Positions 37,124-44,968 of a DNA stretch of 63,891 nucleotides are shown here, piece by piece. Within the stretch, counting starts at the first letter, position 1. Each line of letters begins with the position of its first letter. A program made the translations under genes and the position numbers. The notes under the pieces are model-generated. The model was not told the origin of the DNA, made no database searches, and worked only from the letters and a program-made list of their open reading frames with translations. The DNA is taken from contig NZ_BBWK01000067.1 of NCBI RefSeq assembly GCF_001463765.1, positions 1-63,891 on the forward strand. The letters are read 5' to 3'. Source of the DNA: Aureimonas sp. AU4 (GTDB taxonomy: Bacteria; Pseudomonadota; Alphaproteobacteria; Rhizobiales; Rhizobiaceae).

Positions 37124-37438
37124 ATGAGAAGCCTCGTCTCAGCCATCGCCGTACTCGCCGCCTGCACCGCCGCGCAGGCCGCGAACATCAACTTCACCTT
37201 CAAGAACTCGACCAGCGTCGCGGTCCGGGAGTTCTACCTGTCGCCGCCCAGTGCCGACGACTGGGAGGAGAATCTCGTGCGCGCCCCGATCCAGCCCGGC
37301 GAACAGATCCCCGCCTCGATCGTCGACACCGGAAGCTGCGTCTTCGACGTTCGCACCGTGTTCGCGGATGGCGAGAGCACGGAGGATCGCGGCTGGAACT
37401 TCTGCGATGATCCCGATTACGAGATCACCGAGGAGTAG
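37124..37438 (+). CDS. Small secreted protein, uncharacterised
   Basis: 104-residue protein with a clear Sec signal peptide (cleavage after AAQA, about residue 19). The mature part has INFTFKNSTSVAVREFYLSP, then SCVFDVRTVFADG and a C-terminal CDDPDYEITEE, with two cysteines that may pair. Homologues in Hyphomicrobiales are often wrongly labelled argininosuccinate lyase; there is no lyase motif here. It is predicted to be periplasmic with a small beta-rich fold. Function unknown. Confidence 0.75.
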   Translation: MRSLVSAIAVLAACTAAQAANINFTFKNSTSVAVREFYLSPPSADDWEENLVRAPIQPGEQIPASIVDTGSCVFDVRTVFADGESTEDRGWNFCDDPDYEITEE

Positions 37439-37501
37439 GACCGGCGAACGGGACACCTGCCCGCCAGCACCGGCAGGGCCGAGGGGCAGGCGTGGCTCCG
37501 G

Positions 37502-37663
37502 CTAGAAGACCCGCAGGTAGCCGAGCAGCGAGATAATGCCGATCACGATCACGATGATGCGGGCGATCTGCTTGATGCGCCCGTCCACCGGGAGAAGATT
37601 GACGAGGTAAAGGACGAGGGCGATCACCAGGATGGTGATCAGGATGCTGATCAGGATGCTCAT
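37502..37663 (-). CDS. Thivi_2564-type small membrane protein
   Basis: 53-residue protein with two membrane helices (about 2-20 and 34-52) joined by LLPVDGRIKQIAR, matching the PxDGKIKKI loop of the Thivi_2564 family. I start it at ATG 37663; an in-frame ATG at 37687 adds eight residues. Its function is unknown. It lies downstream of the tRNA-fMet terminator on the same strand and is probably transcribed on its own. Confidence 0.75.
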   Translation of the reverse strand: MSILISILITILVIALVLYLVNLLPVDGRIKQIARIIVIVIGIISLLGYLRVF

Positions 37664-37778
37664 GCTTCGGGTTCCCCGGCCGCGCACTCAGGCGGCAACT
37701 CGCGCCCGACCCTTTCGGGCGCCAAGGTGCGATGTAGCGTCGCGCAGCAAAGAGGCGAATCCGTAAGTCCCTCAAACG

Positions 37779-37814
37779 ACAAAAGCCACTCCAATATCTT
37801 GGAATGGCTTTTGT
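37779..37814 (-). terminator. Terminator of tRNA-fMet
   Basis: ACAAAAGCCACTCCAA pairs with TTGGAATGGCTTTTGT with one mismatch and a 4-base loop. On the minus strand it ends in TTTTGTCGTTT, six bases after the tRNA CCA. Confidence 0.85.
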
Positions 37815-37819
37815 CGACT

Positions 37820-37896
<77 letters not shown>

Positions 37897-38006
37897 TCAT
37901 GGCCGGCGGCGTCTCCGTCGTCGGTGAGCGGGATATAGACGAGGATTTCGCGGATTGAAAGGGCCGTCCGCGATGTTTTTGTGACGAGCGGTCCGACCCG
38001 TCCGTT

Positions 38007-39665
38007 TCAGTCGCGGAGGGCGCGCCGCAGCACCTTTCCGACGCCCGTCTTGGGCAGTTCCTCGCGAAAGACGAGGTCGCGCGGGCGCTTGTAGCCGGTC
38101 AGCCGCTCGCGGCAGTAGGCGCGCACCGCCTCCTCGTTCACCGATGGATCGCTTCGCACCACGAAGAGGCGCACCGCCTCGCCTGACCCCTCGTCCGCCA
38201 CCCCGATCGCGGCCGCCTCGGCGATGCCGGGCATGCGCGTCACCACGTCCTCGATCTCGTTGGGATAGACGTTGAAGCCCGAGACGTTGATCATGTCCTT
38301 CTTGCGGTCGACGATCCGCACGAAGCCCTCCGCGTCCATGATCCCGATGTCGCCGGTGCGGAAGAAGCCGTCGGCGGTGAAGGCGTTCCTCGTCTCGTCG
38401 GGCCGGTTCCAGTAGCCCTTCGTCACCTGCGGCCCCGAGATCGCGATCTCGCCCGGCTCGCCGAACGGCACCTCGCGGTCGGCGTCGTCGAGGATGCGGA
38501 AGACGGTGGAGGGCAGCGGCAGTCCGATCGTGCCGGTGAACTCGGCGGAGGTGACGAGGTTGCAGCTTGCCGAAGGCGAGGTCTCCGACAGGCCGTAGCC
38601 CTCGCAGATCGGGGAGCCCGTCACCTCGCGCCACAGGCGTGCCGTGGCGGCCTGCACGGCCATGCCGCCCCCCACCGACAGGCGCAGGTGCGACCAGTCC
38701 ACGGTGCGCGCGTCGGGATGGCGCGCGATGGCGCCGAACAGCGTGTTGACCGCCGGGAAGAGATGGAAGCGGTTGCGCTTCAGCTCCTTGATGACGGCCG
38801 GGATATCGCGCGGGTTCGGGATCAGGATATTGCAGCCGCCCGAATGGATCGACAGCATCATGTTCACGGTGAAGCCGAAGATATGGTAGAGCGGGAGCGC
38901 GCAGACCGTCGTGACCTGCTCGCCCTCGGGGATGCGCTCGGTCGCCGGCCGATTCCAGAGTTCCGACTGCAGCGCGTTGGCAACGATGTTGCTATGACTG
39001 AGGACGGCGCCCTTGGCGGTGCCCGTCGTGCCGCCGGTATATTGCAGGGCGGCCGGATCCTCGAGCGTGACCTCGACGGGCCGGAAGTCGTGGTCGCGCC
39101 CCATCGCCTCGCGCCAGCGCACGGCGCCCGCCAGGTGGAAATGGGGTACCGCCTTCTTGACGTGGCGCAGCACGAAGTTGACGACATGCCCCTTCAGCCC
39201 GGGCAGCATGTCGCCGACGCCGGTCACCACCACGTGCTCGACCGGCACCTCGGCCCGGCATGCCTCGAGCGTGTGAGCCATGTTCTCGAGGATGACGATC
39301 GCCCGAGCGCCGGAATCCTTCAGCTGGTGGGCCAGCTCGCGGGGGGTGTAGAGCGGATTGGTGTTGACGCAGACGAGGCCCGCCCGCGCCACCGCCGCCA
39401 CCGCGACAGGATACTGGAAGACGTTCGGCATCATCAGCGCGACACGGTCGCCCCGCCGCAGCCCCAGGCCCTGCAGATAGCCCGCAAAGCGCGCCGAGGC
39501 CCGGTCCAACTCGCGATAGGTCATCGCGGCGCCCATGAAGCGGAAGGCGGGGCGATCGGCGTAGCGGCGGAACGCCTCCTCCATCAGCGCGGCGAGCGAC
39601 GCGTAGGGCAGAGGTCCCAGCTCGTGCGGCATGCCGGGTGGATAGTGGGCGAGCCAGGGATGCAT
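38007..39665 (-). CDS. Long-chain acyl-CoA ligase (FadD-like)
   Basis: 552-residue AMP-forming ligase that activates fatty acids with ATP and CoA. Seen are the P-loop YTGGTTGTAKGAVLSH (about 180-195), the second-motif GYGLSETSPSASC, GDIGIMDAEGFVRIVDRKKDMI and C-terminal PKTGVGKVLRRAL with the catalytic Lys. The N-terminus HPWLAHYPPGMPHELGPLPY is typical of FadD. ATG 39665 is preceded by GGGAGG. Adjacent beta-oxidation genes are absent. It could serve in fatty-acid uptake or recycle acyl signals made by the RpfF-like enzyme elsewhere in the window, but nothing links them directly. Confidence 0.92.
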   Translation of the reverse strand: MHPWLAHYPPGMPHELGPLPYASLAALMEEAFRRYADRPAFRFMGAAMTYRELDRASARFAGYLQGLGLRRGDRVALMMPNVFQYPVAVAAVARAGLVCVNTNPLYTPRELAHQLKDSGARAIVILENMAHTLEACRAEVPVEHVVVTGVGDMLPGLKGHVVNFVLRHVKKAVPHFHLAGAVRWREAMGRDHDFRPVEVTLEDPAALQYTGGTTGTAKGAVLSHSNIVANALQSELWNRPATERIPEGEQVTTVCALPLYHIFGFTVNMMLSIHSGGCNILIPNPRDIPAVIKELKRNRFHLFPAVNTLFGAIARHPDARTVDWSHLRLSVGGGMAVQAATARLWREVTGSPICEGYGLSETSPSASCNLVTSAEFTGTIGLPLPSTVFRILDDADREVPFGEPGEIAISGPQVTKGYWNRPDETRNAFTADGFFRTGDIGIMDAEGFVRIVDRKKDMINVSGFNVYPNEIEDVVTRMPGIAEAAAIGVADEGSGEAVRLFVVRSDPSVNEEAVRAYCRERLTGYKRPRDLVFREELPKTGVGKVLRRALRD

Positions 39666-39905
39666 CGATTCGGTCCTCCCGTCTTTTCTTGGCCTCATCG
39701 GTAGCGCAGCGGCGGGGGGAACGAAATAGTCTGCCGTTTACGTTCACGTCAGTCGCGTAGCCGACTCGCGCGCGCGTTGAGACAACGCGCAGCCGGCACC
39801 AGAAGAAGGTCGCGGGATGCTTTCCCTTCGCGCGGGGAGATTTATGTAGCCTTGAAATGCTCGCCTTGCCGTCGGCTTCCCGAAACCTGCGGCAAGCCCA
39901 AGGGC

Positions 39906-40112
39906 ATGGAGCGAAGCGTCGAAGGGATGATGGCGGCGATGACACACGACCGGGACCAGGAGATCAGAAATCGCGCCTACTACCTCTGGGAGAAGGCGGG
40001 ACGCCCCGCCGGGCACGAGCACGATTTCTGGGCGCAGGCCGCGCGCGAGATCGAGGGCGATCCGGCCGATCGGACCCCGGCCGAGGACGAGAACCGCTTC
40101 ATCGCCCGCTGA
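39906..40112 (+). CDS. DUF2934 protein
   Basis: 68-residue soluble helical protein with the DUF2934 core RDQEIRNRAYYLWEKAGRPAGHEHDFWAQAAREIEGD. Conserved features are R-x-RAYxLWE-x-AGRP and the W-x-x-A-x-R-E-I pattern. Several in-frame ATGs exist (39906, 39927, 39930, 39939) and none has a strong ribosome site at ideal distance. Function unknown. DUF2934 genes are typical of Hyphomicrobiales stress regions. Confidence 0.75.
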   Translation: MERSVEGMMAAMTHDRDQEIRNRAYYLWEKAGRPAGHEHDFWAQAAREIEGDPADRTPAEDENRFIAR

Positions 40113-40228
40113 GGGTTCGGGTCCTGCGGGCGCCGCCGATGCATCCAAGCGGTTGCTGACGCGTTCACGCCATGGATGCGGGGCGCCTTCCGGCCGCTCC
40201 CGCCACTCGATTGCAAGGAACGGAACAG

Positions 40229-40483
40229 ATGAACTTCCCGATCAAGGAGCACACGGAGATCATCGGTGCGGACGGCGTGCATGTCGGCACCGTGGACCGC
40301 GTGGAAGGCGATCGCATCAAGCTGACCAAGAAGGATGGCGGACAGGGCCTGCCGCAGGGTGAGCACCATTTCATTTCGACCGCGCTCGTGGCGGGTGTCG
40401 AAGGTGACAAGGTGCGCCTCTCGGCCAACGGCGACGTGGCGGCCGAACTCTTCGAGGAAAGCGAAGGCGGCAAGGCCGCCTGA
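40229..40483 (+). CDS. DUF2171 protein
   Basis: 84-residue protein with the DUF2171/PRC-like beta-barrel pattern: IKEHTEIIGADGVHVGTVDRVEGDRIKLTK, then HHFISTALVAGVEGDKVRLSANGD. The G-x-x-VG-x-VD-x-VEGDRIKL turn is the domain signature. It is probably cytoplasmic and stress-linked. ATG 40229 follows AAGGAACGG. A strong hairpin follows the gene. Confidence 0.85.
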   Translation: MNFPIKEHTEIIGADGVHVGTVDRVEGDRIKLTKKDGGQGLPQGEHHFISTALVAGVEGDKVRLSANGDVAAELFEESEGGKAA

Positions 40484-40529
40484 GATCCCGTCCCGCCGCC
40501 ACGCGGCGGTTCAAGACAGCGACGTTTCG

Positions 40530-40566
40530 AAGGCCGGCGCTCCCAGGGGGAGCCGCCGGCCTTCTC
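40530..40566 (+). terminator. Terminator after the DUF2171 gene
   Basis: AAGGCCGGCG (40530-40539) pairs with CGCCGGCCTT (40554-40563), followed by CTC. It separates this unit from the TPP riboswitch. Confidence 0.75.
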
Positions 40567-40620
40567 ATGTCCGGGCAGCGGAGCGATGGCTTGACAGCCG
40601 CCCGTATCTGCCGCCACCCT

Positions 40621-40711
40621 CCCGTTATTCCGAGGGGTGCGCCGCAGGGCGCTGAGATGGCGTGTGCCGAACCCTTGAACCTGATCCGGGTCATGCCGGC
40701 GTAGGAACGGG
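40621..40711 (+). promoter_or_regulatory. TPP (THI-box) riboswitch
   Basis: The aptamer core is complete: GGGGTGC, GGGCGCTGAGATGG, ACCCTTGAACCTGATCCGGG and TCATGCCGGCGTAGGAA. The closing helix P1 forms between CCCGTTATTCC at the left and GGAACGGG at 40704-40711. It controls the thiamin-precursor operon that starts about 10 bases later. No separate terminator hairpin follows, so control is probably at translation. Confidence 0.97.
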
Positions 40712-40721
40712 AAACGCGACG

Positions 40722-41585
40722 CTGCCCTTCTCCCCCTTCTCGTCCGCTTCGCGGGCCTGGACGCCGCCCGCCTATCGGCCCGGCGTCAAGGCGTCAGGTC
40801 GGCTCCTCGGCGGGCGCGCGGCGGCCGTTCTGTTCCAGACGCTGTTCGGTCTCCTGGCGGCGCTGGCCGTCTGGCAGCTCGCCGTTCTCGCGCTGCGACC
40901 GCCCCCTTACATGCTGCCGGCCCCTGCGAGCGTCGCGGAGGTCCTGTGGCGGCGGCGCGATCTCCTCCTGTGCGAAGGCACGACGACCGCCGCCGAGGCG
41001 CTGCTGGGGCTCCTTGCGGGAACGGCGGCGGGCGCGCTGGCGGGATTGGGGACGGTGGGCTGGCCGCGCCTTGGCGCCCTCGCCTGGCCGGTGCTCCTCG
41101 TGCTCCAGTCCCTGCCGGTCTTCGCCCTCGCCCCGCTTCTGGTCCTGTGGTTCGGGTTCGGCATGGCCTCGAAGGTCGCGATGAGCGCGATCGTCATCTT
41201 CTTTCCGGTGGCGTCCTTCCTGGCGGACGGGCTTCGCCGAACCGACCCCGACCTTCTGGATGCCACGGCGCTGACCGAGGCCACCCATTGGCGCGCCATC
41301 CGCCACGTCCGCCTGCCGCTCGCCATGCCGGCCTTCGTCTCGGGCCTCAGGGTCGCGGCGCCGCTCGCCCCGCTCGGCGCGGTGATCGGCGAATGGGTCG
41401 GGGCGTCGGGGGGCCTCGGCTTCCTGATGATCCAGGCCAATGCGCGACTCCAGACCGATCTCATGTTCGCGTGTCTGGCGCTTCTGGCGGCGATGACGCT
41501 GCTCCTGCGCGCCGCCGTCGACGCCATCGCGCCCCGGCTCGTGCCCTGGGCACCTGAAACCTCTCCCCTTCCCTCCCGCTCCTGA
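40722..41585 (+). CDS. ABC transporter permease for a thiamin pyrimidine precursor (ThiX-like)
   Basis: Membrane permease of the BPD transport family with about six helices. ATPase-contact EAA-like loop: LLDATALTEATHWRAIRHVRLPLAMP; also the NMT/TauC-like PSLPVFALAPLLVLWFGFGMASK. It lies under the TPP riboswitch and before the binding protein gene. The start is unresolved. No ATG, GTG or TTG occurs in frame between the riboswitch and an ATG at 40911, which would remove the first helix. Possible starts are CTG 40722, used here, or GTG 40662 inside the aptamer. Protein-like sequence begins soon after 40722. Confidence 0.85.
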   Translation: MPFSPFSSASRAWTPPAYRPGVKASGRLLGGRAAAVLFQTLFGLLAALAVWQLAVLALRPPPYMLPAPASVAEVLWRRRDLLLCEGTTTAAEALLGLLAGTAAGALAGLGTVGWPRLGALAWPVLLVLQSLPVFALAPLLVLWFGFGMASKVAMSAIVIFFPVASFLADGLRRTDPDLLDATALTEATHWRAIRHVRLPLAMPAFVSGLRVAAPLAPLGAVIGEWVGASGGLGFLMIQANARLQTDLMFACLALLAAMTLLLRAAVDAIAPRLVPWAPETSPLPSRS

Positions 41586-41599
41586 AGGCTGCCCCAAAG

Positions 41600-42550
41600 A
41601 TGCTTCGTCAGCTGCTCCTGTCTCTTGCCGTGCTGGCGGGCCTTGCGGCCCCGCCCGCTTCCGCCGCCGAGCCCGAACGGCTGCGCGTACTTCTGGAATG
41701 GTTCGTCAATCCCGACCACGCGGCGCTCGTGGTCGCACGCGAGCGCGGGCTTTTCGCCGCCCGCGGCCTCGAGGTGGAACTCGTGCCGGCCACCGATCCC
41801 GCCGCCCCGCCCCGGCTGCTCGCCGCCGGCCAGGCCGACGTCGCGGTCCACTACCAGCCGAACCTGATGCTCGACGTCGCCGCCGGCCTGAAGCTCGTGC
41901 GCTTCGCGACGCTGGTCGAGACGCCGCTCAACACGTTGTTGGTGATGAAGGACGGCCCGATCCGCTCGCTCGGCGACCTCAAGGGGCGGCGCATCGGCTA
42001 TTCCGTCGCGGGGCTCGAGGAGGCCGTCTTGTCTGGCATGCTCGCCGGTGCCGGGCTCAAGTTGTCGGACATGACCCTCGTCAACGTCAACTTCGCGCTT
42101 ACGCCCTCGCTCCTGTCGGGCTCGGTGGACGCCACGATCGGAGCCTTCCGCAACTTCGAACTGACGCAGATGCGCATTGTGAAGCGGGAAGGACGGCCCT
42201 TCTACCCCGAGGAGCACGGCGTGCCGCCCTATGACGAGCTGATCCTCGTCACCCGCGCCGACCTTCTGGCCGACCCGCGCCTGCCCCGCTTCGTCGACGC
42301 CCTGGAAGAGGCCTCGCTGTTCATCGCCAACCATCCCGACGAGGCGCGCGACATCTTCCTGCGCGCCTATCCCGATCTCGACGACGCGCTGAACCGTCAG
42401 GCCTTCGCCGACACGGTGCCGCGTCTTGCCAAGCGCCCCGGCGCGCTGGACCGCGCCCGCACCGAACGCTTCTCGCGCTTCCTGAAGGACAGCGGCGTGA
42501 TCGCCTCCGTTCCCCCGCTCGACACCTATGCCGTGGAGCTCGCGCGATGA
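41600..42550 (+). CDS. NMT1/ThiY-like periplasmic binding protein
   Basis: 316-residue solute-binding protein of the NMT1/THI5-like family, which captures pyrimidine precursors of thiamin (HMP or its formylated relative). A Sec signal peptide ends at AASA (about residue 23). The mature start [34 protein letters not shown] matches ThiY, and [17 protein letters not shown] and [28 protein letters not shown] follow. The exact ligand cannot be told from sequence. It lies 14 bp after the permease and overlaps thiD by four bases. Confidence 0.9.
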   Translation: MLRQLLLSLAVLAGLAAPPASAAEPERLRVLLEWFVNPDHAALVVARERGLFAARGLEVELVPATDPAAPPRLLAAGQADVAVHYQPNLMLDVAAGLKLVRFATLVETPLNTLLVMKDGPIRSLGDLKGRRIGYSVAGLEEAVLSGMLAGAGLKLSDMTLVNVNFALTPSLLSGSVDATIGAFRNFELTQMRIVKREGRPFYPEEHGVPPYDELILVTRADLLADPRLPRFVDALEEASLFIANHPDEARDIFLRAYPDLDDALNRQAFADTVPRLAKRPGALDRARTERFSRFLKDSGVIASVPPLDTYAVELAR

Positions 42551-43353
42551 CGCGCATCGCCCTGACGATCGCAGGATCCGACTCCGGCGGCGGCGCCGGC
42601 ATCCAGGCGGACCTCAAGACGTTTTCCGCCCTCGGCCTCTTCGGCACCAGCGTCGTGACCGCCGTGACGGCGCAGAACACGCGCGGCGTGCGCGCTGTCG
42701 AAACGCTCTCGCCCGACATCGTCGGCGCGCAGATCGACGCCGTCCTCGACGATCTCGCGGTGGACGCGATCAAGATCGGCATGGTCTCGCGCAGCGACGT
42801 CATCCGACGCATCGCCGAGCGGCTGCGCGCCCACGGGCGGCGCGCGGTGCTTGATCCGGTGATGGTCGCAACCTCCGGCGACCGTCTTCTGGCGGAAGAG
42901 GCGCTCGACGCGCTGCGCAGCGAGCTTCTGCCGCTCGCCCTTGTCGCGACGCCCAACCTGCCCGAGGCGGCGATCCTGGCGGGCGAGGCGCTGGCGGGCG
43001 ACGAGGCGGCCATGCGCGCCCAGGGCGAGCGCATCCGCGCGCTCGGCGCCGAGGCGGTCCTCGTGAAGGGCGGTCATGGCACGGGAGCATCGAGTGTCGA
43101 CATCCTCGTGACGCCGGAGGCGGTTTTTCGCTTCGCGGCGCCGCGCATCGAGACGACCTGCGACCACGGAACCGGCTGCACCCTGAGCGCGGCCATCGCC
43201 GCCCATCTCGCGCGCGGCCTGGCGCTGGACGACGCGGTGGAAGAAGCCCGCGCTTATCTTCAGGGGGCGCTGGCCGCAGCAGGCCGCCTGCGGGTCGGGC
43301 ACGGACGAGGGCCGGTCCATCACTTCCATCGCTGGTGGGACGAACGCGACTGA
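42547..43353 (+). CDS. thiD: Hydroxymethylpyrimidine/phosphomethylpyrimidine kinase
   Basis: 268-residue ribokinase-fold enzyme that phosphorylates HMP twice. Seen are [41 protein letters not shown], the [13 protein letters not shown] segment, [10 protein letters not shown], and the anion-hole/active-site [18 protein letters not shown]. The overlap with the ThiY-like gene (ATGA) shows coupling. No ThiZ-type ATPase gene lies in this operon. Confidence 0.95.
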   Translation: MTRIALTIAGSDSGGGAGIQADLKTFSALGLFGTSVVTAVTAQNTRGVRAVETLSPDIVGAQIDAVLDDLAVDAIKIGMVSRSDVIRRIAERLRAHGRRAVLDPVMVATSGDRLLAEEALDALRSELLPLALVATPNLPEAAILAGEALAGDEAAMRAQGERIRALGAEAVLVKGGHGTGASSVDILVTPEAVFRFAAPRIETTCDHGTGCTLSAAIAAHLARGLALDDAVEEARAYLQGALAAAGRLRVGHGRGPVHHFHRWWDERD

Positions 43354-43434
43354 CGCGGACCGGGCGGTTGACGCACGGCGCCGACCGCCCGACAAGCCGG
43401 GAAACCAGACCCGCAGCCGCCCGGGAAGCGCCCC

Positions 43435-43824
43435 ATGCTCAAGCCCATCGCCGTCCTCCTCCTGTGCCAACTGGTGGGTGAGAGCGCGGCGCGCGCGCTG
43501 GGGCTCGCGGTGCCGGGCCCGGTTCTGGGCTTCCTGCTTCTCTTCCTGATCCTCGTCTTGCGCGACAGCGGCTGGGCGCCACGGTGGCCCTCGCTCGGCG
43601 GCGCGCCGGACGAGCCGCTCGGGCGCGCCGCCGACGGCCTCCTCTCGGTTCTCGGCCTCCTCTTCGTGCCGGCCGGGGTCGGCGTCATCGACAATCTCGG
43701 TCTCCTGGCCGCGCACGGGCTCGGCCTCGTGGCGACGCTCGCCCTGTCGGCGCTGGCGACGCTCCTGTCGACGGTCGGCATCTTTCTTCTGGTCGCCGGC
43801 CGCCGCTCGGGGGACGACGCGTGA
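43435..43824 (+). CDS. CidA/LrgA family holin-like protein
   Basis: 129-residue membrane protein with four hydrophobic helices of the CidA/LrgA family (holin-like partner of LrgB). Typical segments are LLLCQLVGESAARALGLAVPGPVLGFLLLFLIL and LFVPAGVGVIDNLGLL. The family is linked to overflow metabolism, murein hydrolase control and pyruvate uptake in some bacteria. Its stop overlaps the LrgB start by one base, so the pair is coupled. It lies 81 bp after thiD and could be read through from the thiamin operon, though a hairpin-like repeat lies between. Confidence 0.9.
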   Translation: MLKPIAVLLLCQLVGESAARALGLAVPGPVLGFLLLFLILVLRDSGWAPRWPSLGGAPDEPLGRAADGLLSVLGLLFVPAGVGVIDNLGLLAAHGLGLVATLALSALATLLSTVGIFLLVAGRRSGDDA

Positions 43825-44549
43825 TGGGCCTGCCGGCCGACTCCTTCGGGCTCTGGGCCTATCTTTCGGCCTCGCCGCTCTTCTGGCTCTCGGCGACGGT
43901 GGTCGCCTTCCTTCTCGGCCAGCGCCTCTCGCAGGCCGCGGGCCATCACCCGGCGGCCAACCCGGTCATGGCAGCGATTGTCGTGCTCTGCCTCGTGCTG
44001 GCGCTGACGGCGACGCCCTATGCGACCTACTTCGCGGGCGCGCAGTTCGTGCACTTCCTCCTGGGGCCGGCGACCGTCGCCCTCGCCGTGCCGCTCCATC
44101 GCCACCGCCGGCTGGTGCGCCTGCATCTCCTGCCGCTGGCGGTCGCCCTGCCCACCGGCTCGCTGGTTGCGGTGGCCTCCGCCGTCTGGCTGGCGCGGCT
44201 CTTTGCGATCCCGCCGGAAGCGATCGTCTCGCTCGCGCCCAAATCCGTAACCGCGGCGGTCGCGATGGGCCTGTCGGAAAAGCTCGGCGGCGATCCGGCG
44301 TTGACGGCGGTCCTATGCATCGCGACCGGCATCTTCGGCGCGGTGGTCGTCACGCCGCTCATGAACGCGCTGCGGATCCGCAACTACGCCGCGCGCGGCT
44401 TTGCGGTCGGCCTCACCTCCCACGGCATCGGGACGGCGCGCGCCTTCGCGGTCGATCCCGTGGCCGGAGCCTTCGCCGGCATCGCCATGGCGCTGAACGC
44501 GGTGGCGACGTCCCTGATCCTGCCGGCGCTTCTGCCCCGGCTTCTGTAG
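43824..44549 (+). CDS. lrgB: LrgB/CidB family membrane protein
   Basis: 241-residue polytopic protein, the usual partner of CidA/LrgA. Seen are YFAGAQFVHFLLGPATVALAVPL, SLAPKSVTAAVAMGLSEKLGGDP and LTSHGIGTARAF, all signature LrgB segments. It starts at ATG 43824 sharing a base with the preceding stop. No LytTR/LysR regulator is adjacent. Function is by family. Confidence 0.93.
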   Translation: MGLPADSFGLWAYLSASPLFWLSATVVAFLLGQRLSQAAGHHPAANPVMAAIVVLCLVLALTATPYATYFAGAQFVHFLLGPATVALAVPLHRHRRLVRLHLLPLAVALPTGSLVAVASAVWLARLFAIPPEAIVSLAPKSVTAAVAMGLSEKLGGDPALTAVLCIATGIFGAVVVTPLMNALRIRNYAARGFAVGLTSHGIGTARAFAVDPVAGAFAGIAMALNAVATSLILPALLPRLL

Positions 44550-44584
44550 CGGCGGGCCGGCCGACCGTGGCCGGCCGGGGCGCG

Positions 44585-44731
44585 TCAGACGGCCTCGAAG
44601 CCGCCCGTCCAGGCGCGCCAGTCGGCGCTGCCGGGGCGGTAAGGGTTGTCCTTGCGGCTGCGGCGCGCGCGGGCCGCCGACTGGCCTTCCTGCCAGACGA
44701 ACTGGTCACGGGTGATGGGAACTGCGCTCAT
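44585..44731 (-). CDS. RMF/CrpP-like 48-residue protein
   Basis: 48-residue basic protein reading MSAVPITRDQFVWQEGQSAA through RRSRKDNPYRPGSADWRAWTGGFEAV. The G-x-x-AA...NPY...R-x-W-x-GG(F/W)-x-A pattern matches the ribosome modulation factor family, whose E. coli member dimerises 70S ribosomes in stationary phase, and the related CrpP group. Whether it binds ribosomes is an inference. It is too short for most gene callers. It is convergent with lrgB, 35 bp apart. Confidence 0.7.
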   Translation of the reverse strand: MSAVPITRDQFVWQEGQSAARARRSRKDNPYRPGSADWRAWTGGFEAV

Positions 44732-44968
44732 GACAAGCCTCGTTCAGTTTGTTTCTCGAACCGGCCTCGAAACACTCTTGCCGGATAGGGGCGGTGCCCT
44801 AACGCCATGTGGACGCGAGTTCAACCCACTTCCGCACAACCCGGCCCTGCATCCGCTCGGCCGCAAGAATGACGCAGATGGTTGTCATGGGCATGACATT
44901 CCCCGATGACTGACGAGGACAGGGCGGCTCCCGCGCCGGAGACATTCCCTGTCCGATCGGAGTTTCGC

